NCBI GenBank assembly: GCA_018398765.1 | Contig: JAHBMJ010000317.1 | Span: 1 to 51,120 of the forward strand | Source of the DNA: Chromera velia | Lineage: Eukaryota; Sar; Chromeraceae | Direction of reading: 5' to 3' | DNA length: 51,120 bases | In this document: positions 9,834-19,622 of the stretch, piece by piece | How positions within the stretch are numbered: position 1 is the first letter of the stretch | Layout: each line of letters begins with the position of its first letter | The notes under the pieces: generated by a model | Databases searched by the model: none | Seen by the model: the letters and a program-made list of their open reading frames with translations, nothing else | What the model was told of the DNA's origin: nothing | Made by a program: the position numbers and the translations under genes

Positions 9834-11819
9834 TCATGTGACAAAGTCTAGGACAAAGTGAGCAGGAAATTGGTCAACCTCAAACGCGTCAAAAGAAAAA
9901 CCTGGGTCAGAATTTAAGACGAAAGGATGGTCTGAGGGGAGACCAACTTTGCGAGGCCATCGGGGACAGGTTTTCCCCAACAGCGATGGTTCGCTCCCCC
10001 CCCCTCTGTCTGCACGACCGTCCCTGACTCCATCCCGACATTCCCAATCCACCTCACCCGTTCCCTCATCTTCCTCTGATCCCCTCTCCAGGACTGAGAC
10101 GGAAGAAAGAGGACGTCCGGAGAGGCCTCCTTGTAGGGAGAAGGTTCTCTTGGCCTTTTGGTAGTGCTCTCCCAAATTCTTTAGCGCCATGTACGTGAAA
10201 CGATTTGATGAACCTTCTTGAGAAGAAAAGTTGCCCCCGTCTAATCCGACCTTTTGGCTTTCAGTCCCTGTGGGTTGCAAAAAGTCTGTCCCTGTGGGGG
10301 TGTCCGTTGGATCGGCAATGCAGCCTCTTGCCCTCTTCAACAGACGGTCTTCTTCTTTCTCTGGAGCACAATCAGATGCTCCTACATCACCCCTGTCAAC
10401 ATCCCCATCCTCGTGTTTCCTCTTCCCAGACACCCGAGACAAGTCCGGAGACGACTGTCGACCCAAGCCTGAGGGAAGATGAGGACTGTTCTTTTCTGAA
10501 GGTGTAAGTGCAGAGAGGATGAGTGTAGCCAGACGGGCAGTGAAGGCTTTAGAGACCATCGGGGCGTGGGGGGGGAGGACGGGGGTGGTGGTGGGAGGAA
10601 AAGGGGAAGCATTGAGGAGAGAGGAGACGGGGACCCCCTCGGTGTCCTTGGATTTGGCTGTCTTCTCTCTTTGATTGGCCGAAACAGCCCACTTTCCATT
10701 CACCCCTTGCTCCTGCTGTGTTTTCTCCTTCTTTGCTTTGCCTCCCTTGACCCCGTGCCGCCTGCCCGTTTGGGAGACGATGAAATCAGCTAGTGCAAAA
10801 CGGCAGCAAGGAGACGCGATTGCAGAGGAGGCAGTCAGCCAGACAATTGAAGTCCCGGCAGCAGGTGAGGGAGAAGACTGAGGAGGGGGAAACCCACTTC
10901 CCTTCTCTCTTTCCCCTATCCCCCCTTGTTCATCTGTAGCCATGAACGCAGAAGCATCCACATAATCCACATGCTTCTCTTCCTTGGCCCTCTTTCCTCC
11001 CCGGCCAAGTGGAGGACAGGCTTCCGACGCCATCGCTTCTCTTGAACGAGGAAACACCACTGAAGTTCGCGCAATGCGCACAGACCGTGTCTCGGAGGGC
11101 ACCTCAGTTCTCGGGACGAGACACTCCTTCGCTAACTTGCTGTCAAAAACAGCGCCCCCAATCACGAGAGTGGAGATGGGTACTGACGACTCAGCAGAAC
11201 AGAAGCTTCCCTCTCCAGGCGAAGACACGATCCTGCACAAGCACACGAGCATGTGCGTTCGTCAAGCAGACTGTTCTTTTGTCTCTCCACTTGGTTGATG
11301 AAAAAGGTGGTTCCAGACCCATACTGGCCGAGGGGGGTCCTACAGACATGATTTTGCCATCTCACCCCTCCCACTAATCGAAAAAAGCAAACAAGCATGT
11401 GTGGCAAGCTGCACAAGTCACAGACAAAAGAACTCAATTAGAGAAACAAACCTGCCCGCCTACCTGCAGAACACCCCATAAGACCGGAGTCCCCGCTCCA
11501 ACTCGACAATTGCCTGTTCACTTCCCTCTCCTCCTCTTCGGAATGTTTTACGTGTCGTCCTTTCTGCCCTCCGGCTTCTTGAGACCCTCAAAGCCAGTCT
11601 CCTTCCAAGCACTCCCGACAGAATGCCGCCCTGCCAGCCCAGACCGCCCCACCTCCTCAGCTTGTCAGAGCAGCTGAAGGAGACGGTCCGTCTCCTCGGA
11701 GGAAGGTCCGACCTCCCCGCCTTCCAACGGAGACGGCCTCGACCGTGGAAGTTGCCCCCTTCTTCTCTCTGCATACACGCACAGGCACGCATGCAGGAGG
11801 CAAGCGGCATGCATGAGAG

Positions 11820-11876
<57 letters not shown>

Positions 11877-13441
11877 AGAGGGGGGNNNNNNNNNNNNNNN
11901 NNNNNNNNNNNNNNNNNNNNNNNNNNNNNNNNNNNNNNNNNNNNNNNNNNNNNNNNNNNNNNNNNNNNNNNNNNNNNNNNNNNNNNNNNNNNNNNNNNNN
12001 NNNNNNNNNNNNNNNNNNNNNNNNNNNNNNNNNNNNNNNNNNNNNNNNNNNNNNNNNNNNNNNNNNNNNNNNNNNNNNNNNNNNNNNNNNNNNNNNNNNN
12101 NNNNNNNNNNNNNNNNNNNNNNNNNNNNNNNNNNNNNNNNNNNNNNNNNNNNNNNNNNNNNNNNNNNNNNNNNNNNNNNNNNNNNNNNNNNNNNNNNNNN
12201 NNNNNNNNNNNNNNNNNNNNNNNNNNNNNNNNNNGGGGGGGGGGGGGACGAACACTACATGCAGGAGAGTTGAAGAACAAAGGAGCGAAGCAATTCACGA
12301 TTCACGGTAGGACCAAGAACGTGTATTTCAGCAAACGATCAAAACGCGCCTGCGGGTGTGTGGGCATGCGTGCGACTCGCCTCTCAGGGAGATCGTGCAA
12401 ACAAACGGCAAGCAAATGAACGGAGAAACAGGAAGGAAGAGGAAAAAAAAAAAACGGCAACCGACCGGGTCTTCTTCCTCTCCAAATGCCACCTTTGCTC
12501 CCGTTCTCCAGACGTCTTCTTCTCTTCCTGACCCCCGTCCCTTTTCTCTACCTTTTTCCTCAGTTCTTCTCTCCACACCTTTTTTGCCTTCAGATACTTC
12601 CATCTTGCCTCTTTCTCTGTCTCGTCCCTCTGTGTCTTCTTCTGACTCCCTTCCTTCACCCGTCTCCCCCACCCCACCCGCCAAGAATCCATCTCCTTCT
12701 CCCGACTCTCTTTTTGGATCTCTACCCGGACTCCCCTCCCCCTCTTTCGCTCTCCCTGTTCCTTTGTTCCTTCCACTCACCCCCCTCCCTCCCTGCACCT
12801 CCCCAGCACACAGAGACAGAGACAGAGACGACTGCACAAACGACGGCTCCACCAGAGGAAGGGGAACGAGGGCAGCCTCCCCACAGGGCACCTGCATGAG
12901 GAGGAGGAAGGAAAGTGAAGTGAAGCAAGGAAGCCACGAACAGAGAGATGGACAAAAAGAAAGCTACAGGACAGAGAAAGTCGAGGTGAACAATATACTC
13001 CCGTATTCCGATATCCATCCATATGTGCCCTTCTGTGTGTACGATCCTTTTGCCGAAGATTCGACAGCTTGTCTCTTCTCTTGTGGACAGATCGATGCCG
13101 AGTGAGGAAGCCGAAGCCGAAACGTTTGACGGAGAACCAAAAGGAACAGATGATGAAAAATGCTGTGAATGCAGGAAGGCTGATTCTGCATTCTTCCTCA
13201 TCTCCTTTCTTCACTGACCTGAGAGACGTAGAAGTGAAGCCTGACGTCTTTCCTCAAACGGAGACGGAAGGAAAGGGAACTGAACAGGGACACGAGATCA
13301 TCTGAAGAGTCTGCACAGGGGAGGGAAAAGGACGAAAAAGAAGAAGAAGAACCGCCCCCTTTTTCCTGTGGAGAGACCTCTCCCCTTTCTGGTCTTTCTG
13401 TCTCTAGTCCGTCTACACCCATCAACATTTCCTCATCTGCC

Positions 13442-13476
<35 letters not shown>

Positions 13477-15479
13477 ACAGAGGGCAGAGGCCTCTCCAGA
13501 ACCACCTCGAGGAGAGGAAGAGGAGGGAGAGGACTGGTCTCTGGAACGGCAACTGAAGAAGCGGCTCTGGATGATGGAGCGCAATCTGCCCCTGTGCCTC
13601 CTTTGCTTCCCACCCCAGGTCCGATTTTGGAGACAAAAGTCTTCAGAAGAGCGGCAACACTGTCTAAGGTGGGACAATTCGCATGATAAGATGATGATGA
13701 GGACGAAATTCCCTGTGTTCCTTCCCCTCCCTTTTCTGCCCCACCCTGCTGCTCTACAGGGCAGAAGTCAGCTTCCATCCCTCCCTTCATGGACGCAGAT
13801 GAAGAAGCAACGGCAGCAGCACATGCTGTCGCTGTGTCTTCCTCGCCCCCTCCTTCCTCATGCTCTCCCTCCCTCTTCCTCTTCTCCTCAATTTCCCCCG
13901 TCGCCTTCGACAAACACCCCACAATCCCACCAACTTCCCTCCACAAGTGCCTGCAGAAAGGCAGGCGCGCAGGCGGGCATGGAGGCATGCGGCTGGAGCT
14001 TATCTTGTCGAGATCTTCGAGACATGACAGAAGTCTGTGAATGAATGTCAGCAAAGGGCCCACAGGGGGGGGGGAATCCGGAGAGTTGGAGAGAGAGGCT
14101 TTGACAAACAAATGGACACAGAAACGAAGTCTCAAAGCGCATCCCGAGAAATTCGAAGAACCCTTTCTGTATGTTCCACTCAAAATGAAAAAAACGGGTG
14201 CACGCGTTCACACTGCCTGCCTGCCTGCCTGACTTCTGCACCCACTCACTGACTCACTGACAGTCTGAGGGCCCTCCTGGTGAGGACCTCTGCATGGCAG
14301 TCGTGCACAACGGAGCCGTCTGGGAGAATTCGGTCAAGGCCTGTCTGCACGCAGAGGGAGATGCATGAGAGTGAGGGAACGGCGAGGTGGAAGGGTAGAC
14401 AGATGAATTGAGAAAAGAATCTATTTGGGGAGGGAAGGAATGAAGAGGGAGGCGAATTGTTCAGTCACTTGCTCAAGAGGCCTTCTCGGCGTTCTCTCGA
14501 GTGTGAAGAAAGACTTTCCTTCCACTGCGTCCCATTCAGTGATGACTCTCCGGGTTGAAAGCATTGTGACAATTCGGATGATCTCTTTTTCTCGGGACAA
14601 CAAAGGGCACATCAGAGTCAGAGAAAAAACGGCAGAGTGAAGACGCGAAATGCCGCAACACAACAGCAGAAGAGAAAGTTGACAGAACGCAGTCGCTCCT
14701 CTCTCGTTCAACTGAGTGTCAACGTCAGCATACGTACACATTTTGTTCCAGTGGCGAGACAGACAACCTCCATATTACATGTCGCGACCCTCTTTCCTCT
14801 CTTCCCTGAAGTCGCAACGCCCTCCTGCCGGATGCCTGTGTCGGTGCAAGTGCATGCAACAACGCCCGCCACACATGTCCACTCTTGCCCTGCAAGAGAA
14901 CAAGAAGAACAGCAGACAGCCCCACTCTGGTGTCTCTCTCTGTATGGGCAAGACACCCGCCAGCAGTCAGATTATGCCTGATCGTTCTGTTCCTGCGAAG
15001 TGAAAGGGGGCCAATCACTAAAATCGCCCAGACCGGGAAAGAGAAACTGAGACGAATGAAATGCTCTTAAACTGAAGGGTAACCCAGCAAGTCAGTCGAC
15101 AAACGATATCCAAACAGTGAAATCGAGAAACAAGCCTAAATGAAAGAAAACGAGTACCTCGTTCAGCCAATTGTTCGTCAAGTAGAAACCTTCGGTGGGT
15201 GGGGTCAACGAATCAATTGATATATACATAAGAGAACTCTGTGTACAGTCTGCATGTCTGCCCGCCTGTCAGTCAGTTTCCCAGCTGCCAAACAGCCTTC
15301 CCCCCTTCCCCGGACATTCACTTGAGAATCCCACCCTGCGGCTTTCCGCGTCCTCCCAGAGCCTCATAGGCCTCGATGACCTTCCTTGCAACTTCATCTG
15401 CAGTGCACCCACAGGGCCCTTCTGAACTGCCGTCTCCGTCTCCGTCTCTCTTCCCGTCTCCCAAGTCTCCCCTTTTCAT
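9834..15479 (-). CDS. ADAT1: tRNA-specific adenosine deaminase, ADAT1/Tad1 family
   Basis: Predicted to convert adenosine to inosine in tRNA; the family acts at A37 of tRNA-Ala. Exons by eye: 15479-15335, 14889-14738, 14344-14250, 14034 to about 13477, about 13442-13219, 12891-12466, 11768 to about 11613, and about 11189-9834. Family landmarks appear in order: TADEVARKVIEAY and GRGKPQ in exon 1, EWTCVAGVV and LATGTKC in exon 2, the HAE motif (H116, E118) in exon 3, VPCGEA opening exon 6 with WRTGAK near its end, SCSDKLRRW in exon 7, and ISTLVIGG plus a C-terminal YQKAKRTF in exon 8. Zinc ligands and the catalytic Glu are all present. Odd points: about 270 extra low-complexity residues lie between HAE and PCGEA, the frame shifts at a 34-base G run (13443-13476), and an N gap lies in intron 6. 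The boundaries of exon 4/5 and exon 7/8 are uncertain. Confidence 0.88.
11821..11879. repeat. (CT)n(CA)n microsatellite beside gap
   Basis: A CT run passes directly into a CA run and then a G run that enters the N gap. It lies in intron 6 of the deaminase gene. Confidence 0.95.
11886..12234. other. Assembly gap (349 N)
   Basis: Both edges are poly-G. The flanking deaminase exons (6 and 7) join in phase, so the gap appears to be intronic and no coding sequence needs to be missing. Confidence 0.95.
13443..13476 (-). repeat. 34-base G homopolymer in the deaminase gene
   Basis: A C run on the plus strand, G on the coding strand. The coding-quality frame before it and the one after it differ. 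One extra G (or two fewer) would join them through a poly-Gly tract. Either the run length is mis-assembled or a short intron spans it. Confidence 0.9.
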
Positions 15480-15517
15480 GGGGACGTTGAGAACTGCTTC
15501 GTTTCAGTCAGATCCAT
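15476..15517 (-). promoter_or_regulatory. Upstream open reading frame overlapping the deaminase start
   Basis: A 13-codon frame starts at ATG 15517 and its TGA overlaps the deaminase start as ATGA (15479-15476). An in-frame stop lies 27 nt upstream of the main ATG, so 15479 is the first Met of the deaminase frame. The arrangement permits termination-reinitiation but proves nothing about usage. The transcript start is unknown. Confidence 0.4.
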
Positions 15518-16121
15518 GGAATCGTTTCTCACCTCCTTGAACCACGCAGACTATCAGTGAGAGGGGATAAGACAACCCGACACGTTGTGGAAGAGGTCAG
15601 GATTTCTATCTGCACGAACCTATATATTCATCCTTTCTAATTCGCAATTTGGTAACAGAAATTGTCCAAAGCGATGTCAGATCTCCTCTTCTGTTCAGAA
15701 GTGCATAAGACAGCCTTCGGCTCACTTCTTCTCACTTGTGACCACGCGTAGACGGTCAATTTCCATCGATATTCTGGTGAATAAGTGTTCTGAGAGTCCT
15801 GAGATGTCCTGAGAGATACTGCATGCATGAGTCTGCATGCATGCCGGAGCCCCTCATCGCGCGGGCATGCAGTGCATGGGTCCAATGTGTGTATGCATGG
15901 GCCCTCGTGGGCCCGCAGGCGAGCCACACCGGAGACAGACAAGTATACAGGTCGACTTCATCCCGGCCGGCTCCACCGTTTCTCGTCATTCTTTCATGCA
16001 CAGAAGACCCTTGTAGCAACACGGGTGTAAAAGTCGTGAGAGAGGAGCACCTGCACTCAAACCAGGATCCTGGCCGATTGAGCTCTTCTACTGCACTTCG
16101 GGGGAGACGGGAGAAGAAACG
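15480..16121. promoter_or_regulatory. Divergent intergenic region between deaminase and membrane-protein gene
   Basis: 642 bp separate two oppositely oriented start codons, so both promoters must lie here. It contains a GC-rich core (15825-15915) with repeated TGCATGC motifs and a CCCCTCATCGCGCG stretch. GCATGC is a known ApiAP2-factor motif in apicomplexans; its use here is inference. No TATA-like element stands out. Confidence 0.45.
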
Positions 16122-16853
16122 ATGGGGGTGTTGGGTGCAGTTTCCGCTGCCTTCCTGTTCGTCGTCACAGTTCATTGTAGGGCGAACTCTCACAGTCCGG
16201 GTTTTCTGTGCAGGCCCTTTCAAAGCCATGTCTCTCGGGGTAGTCTTCGGTTAAAAGGGCCTCAAAGTTTACGAGACGGCTCGAGACGGCACTTGTTGAC
16301 ATCACTCCCGTCTCTATCACAAAGTAGTCAGAACTCCCCAATTTCTGCGGAGAAGGAAGGCCTGCGTCCACATGTCGCAGCAGTGGGGGAGTTTACCATG
16401 CAAGGTGTGGATTCTCTTTTGGAAAGAGCTCAAAGGGTGTGGAGAGAAAGAGGGGGCGCCTTTCTTATACTCGCTGTGGTTCTGAGCGTGTCTCTGTTTC
16501 GTCTATGGTGCTCTGTGGGGGGTTCCGTGGTGGGTATCCCTGTAGGCGCGTTGCTTCCCCCCACAGCGGCAGCGTTACCGGGGGAAGAGCTGCTCTTCGA
16601 CTCTAAGTTCCTGTGGTCTCCTCAAACGACTGCGCTGTCTCTAGGGGAACGGATCGGGATGGAGATGACCTTCTTCGCACAAAAGTACAGGACACTGTAC
16701 AATGTGAGGCAGTTCATGACTTTGTTGGTGTCTGTTTCACTGATAACAGGGTTGTATAAATTCGGACTCTCGGCCGTGAAGTTTGTGGAGGCTCAAAACG
16801 AGCAGGTGAAGAGAGACCAAATGGATTTTATGGAAGATGACGACGATATCTGA
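16122..16853 (+). CDS. Putative plastid-targeted two-helix membrane protein
   Basis: I do not recognise the family. One uninterrupted exon gives 243 residues. Residues 1-20 form a signal-peptide-like segment (hydrophobic LGAVSAAFLFVVTV). Residues 30-85 are rich in Ser, Arg, Leu and His with few acids, as in the transit peptide of a bipartite complex-plastid leader. Two hydrophobic helices follow, about 112-135 and 196-214. The tail (217-243) is charged, ends in EDDDDI and contains a helix-like AQNEQVKRDQ. The start is the first Met of the frame and gives the leader. Location in a plastid membrane is inference; a secretory-pathway membrane is the alternative. Confidence 0.7.
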   Translation: MGVLGAVSAAFLFVVTVHCRANSHSPGFLCRPFQSHVSRGSLRLKGPQSLRDGSRRHLLTSLPSLSQSSQNSPISAEKEGLRPHVAAVGEFTMQGVDSLLERAQRVWRERGGAFLILAVVLSVSLFRLWCSVGGSVVGIPVGALLPPTAAALPGEELLFDSKFLWSPQTTALSLGERIGMEMTFFAQKYRTLYNVRQFMTLLVSVSLITGLYKFGLSAVKFVEAQNEQVKRDQMDFMEDDDDI

Positions 16854-16969
16854 TTGGGTGTCGGGGTGAAACGGAGACGTGGAACAGATTGGGAATGGAA
16901 ACATGCGACAGAGTGATCGACTACCACAAAACTGATATGGAAAATAGTTTATTTATCTTTGCTCTGCGC

Positions 16970-17930
16970 AGCTCTTTTGTGCTCTTCCCTCCTCTAGTCT
17001 TTCCTTCTTTTTTTCCCTCTCTCTTTCTCTTCTCTTCCCTAACCTTCCCTTCCCTTCCCTTCCCTTCCGTTCACTTCCCTTGTTTTCTCTTCCTTCTCTT
17101 GCGCTCCCTCCCCTCCCCTTCCCTTCCCTTGTTTTTTCTTCCTTCTCTTGCACTCCCTCCCCTTCCCTTCCCTTCCCTGCCCTTGTTTTCTCTTCCTTCT
17201 CTTGCACTCCCTCCCCTTCCCTAGCTTCCTTTCCATTCTTCCTCTCTTGTCTTTTTTTCCTCTTCTCTTCCCTTCGTTCCCGCCTTCTTGCTGGTTCTCT
17301 CATTTTCACCTCTGGGTTTCTCTCTTCTCACCCCCCTTCTCTCCTACGTCATCATCTTCCTTTCTTTCCTGTTCGGCTGTACTTTTTTGTGTTCTCCTCT
17401 CTCCCTCTCCTCTCCTCTTCTCTCGTGTACATTCTGTCCTCTTGTCTGCTGTTCTCCACCCCCTTCGACTCTTTCCTCTTTTCTTTTGCCCTCTCGGACC
17501 TTCGTTCTATTCTTTTCTCCTGTCCCCCGTTCTCTTTCCTTTCTATTCTTTCCCTTCCCTTCCCTTCGTCTTCTCTCCTCTCCTTATCTCTTCTCTTCTC
17601 TTCTCTTCTCTTTTCTTTTCTTCTCTTCTCAGCTGCTCTCTTGTCTGCCTTCCTATTCTTTTCTCGTCTCTCGTTTCTTCTTTCCTCCTCGCTTCCTAGA
17701 TCGCCTCTCTGCTCCTCTTCCCTCTTCTCCCCTCGTCTCCTCCGTCCTCTCCTCCTCTCTCCTGCGCCTCTCTCTCGTCTCCTCCACTCTACTTTTAGTA
17801 CTTTACTCTCTTCTCTTCCCTTCTCTTCATTCTCCTCTCCTGATTTCTCCGAATCAAGTTTCCTGTCAGGCTCTTCTCTTCTTCTCTTTTCAAGTTTCCC
17901 ATTCCTTCAAGTTGTTTCGCAAGTTGTCCG
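16970..17930 (+). repeat. Kilobase polypyrimidine tract with embedded minisatellite
   Basis: The plus strand is almost entirely C and T over about 950 bp, downstream of the membrane-protein gene. Between about 17080 and 17225 three copies of a 49-54 bp unit (TTTTCTCTTCCTTCTCTTGC plus CTCCCTCCCC and CCTTCCCTT blocks) are in tandem. The long open frames on both strands through it are a compositional artefact. Such tracts can form intramolecular triplexes and block transcription, but that is inference. Confidence 0.9.
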
Positions 17931-18747
17931 TTTGTGTTCGTTTCGATGTATATTATTCTAACTACTTTCGAATCAAAGTTTCGATCATTTTCATTACTTT
18001 TTAAATCCTTTTTAAATTCACTAACTCTTTGACAGTATTTTTTTCCCGTGTATACTAGCGTGCATGTATATAGGTTGGCTAGGAACTTAGCCTACAGGTT
18101 TAATTTTTTTTAATACTGTTTATTGATTGTGTCTAGGATTTCCAGTGTTCAGTGCTGGTATAAGGAACGTATAGCAGCAGCTAAAACTATAACCAGAGAA
18201 TATCATCATATCATGAGATTGAGATAAAAAAATGTACGTTGAATCAAAAACATAACGTAACGTTGTGTATTATGTGTAATCGTCGCTGGACTGAGCGGAC
18301 TCTATCACACCCCCTGTTAATAGCAATCATATAGCCAGTAAAACTTAGAATGTTTAACATTCATGATATAAAAAATAACTGAATTTAAACTTACGCAAAT
18401 CTATAGAGATAGGGGACATTTTTTTAGTATGAGTTTCTAGCAGCGTTGCCTTATAAGACTTAACTTAAATATAGTTAAATTTACAACTATGGGGGTGTTA
18501 AATCTCTAAACTAGTCTCTTAAAAAAAAATATAGCTACAGATGGTCCTAGACATGGTCCGGTCCCTATAAACTTTAATTTAAGTGTGGGACTTGTCATAT
18601 TAACTTTAGATACTACTAAAGACCAGCCTAGTCACCAGCTAGGTTACTAGCCTTATACTGACAGCATGATGCAAAGATTTTACGAATTCTCACTTTCACG
18701 CATCTCCAGTTGAAGTGTGGATGTCTTTCTTTGATCAACCCACCGCC
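17931..18747. other. AT-rich intergenic stretch
   Basis: The sequence turns abruptly from pyrimidine-rich to AT-rich, with CTAG-containing motifs. No coding frame is supported. Confidence 0.6.
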
Positions 18748-19112
18748 TCATTGCTCCAAGGACATCAATGCTCCCCCCTTTTCAGTTCCTCCTCTGCGTG
18801 TTTCAATTTGTTTTTGCGCCATCTCAGCCGACCGCCTTCTGAAGGCAGGCTGAGAGTGCATTCCCTCCAGAAACTCAACCGATCCCTGCACGACTGCCTG
18901 CACTGACTGCCCCTGCTGGCGATTTACGATTTCGTGTTTCCTCCACGCAGTCTGCCATGATGCTTTCCCTTCCCCCTCTCTCCCTCATGAAAGAAGCTGC
19001 ATGCCATACCGATCTTCTTTCTTCCCTCCATTGCAGAAAGGAAAGAAATGAAGGAACGCACTTCGCGCATCGCGTCGAAATAACGATTTGTCGCTCGTCG
19101 CTGGTTGTTTGA
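18748..19112 (-). CDS. Possible last exons of an unidentified small protein
   Basis: I do not recognise it. A coding-like stretch (about 19112-19010; RYFDAMREVRSFISFLSAME) ends at a possible donor, ATCG/GTATGG. A second open stretch, 18962-18748, can be joined in phase after an AAG acceptor and ends in TGA. It encodes helix-like, charged sequence (VEFLEGMHSQPAFRRRSAEM). The 5' end is unresolved and could extend to an ATG at 19337. Codon-like regularity and phase are the only evidence, so chance is possible. Confidence 0.4.
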
Positions 19113-19622
19113 CAGCCGGACTGTGGGGGGTGTTAGTGAACTGAGTGAATACTGTGGTATCATGTGCATGCACGCGTGGCATACAGATGGATGAAAAGGT
19201 ACGTCGGGGAATTCTTGTCGGATAAATAGAACGACCACATGAATGTCGGACAGCGTTTGCCCCCTCCAAAAAACTTTTTTTTTTTCTCCCATCCAGCAAC
19301 TCCCGCATAAGCTTCCATCCCGCTCTACCGCTCTCACGTCTCCTTTTCTTTTCTTTCCTTTCTCTTCATCGCTTGTGATTTTTCATTCGGGGTCCTTCCA
19401 CTTCCATCCTTCCAAGTTTGAACCCTGCCACCAATCAAATTTCCCGTCTCCCGACTTGTAATTTCCCCCCCTCTTGTCCCGCCTCCCATTGGCTTCGAGC
19501 ATCTCACACACTCACGCAGTCTTTCTCCTTCACTCACTCCATGCACTTAAGACGAAATGAAAAAGAACCAAAGAAAAGAAGGAAAACAACGGACAGACAG
19601 ACGGAGACCAACAGTTCGTCGG
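19113..19622. other. Intergenic stretch without a supported gene
   Basis: Mixed composition, with a poly-T run at 19276-19286 and pyrimidine-rich patches. It may include the 5' part of the minus-strand exons at 18748-19112. Confidence 0.4.

Noticed and set aside
12356-13105. Plus-strand 249-codon Ser/Pro-rich frame
   Set aside because: It is antisense to deaminase exon 6 (VPCGEA and WRTGAK) and adjacent introns on the minus strand, which show family motifs and phase.
14425-14640. Plus-strand 71-codon frame between deaminase exons
   Set aside because: It lies in intron 2 of the minus-strand deaminase gene; no independent support.
17080-18004. Long open frames (up to about 290 codons) rich in Ser, Leu, Phe and Pro
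   Set aside because: They follow from the pyrimidine-only composition of the strand, which rarely forms stop codons. The minus-strand Lys/Arg/Glu-rich frames are the same artefact.
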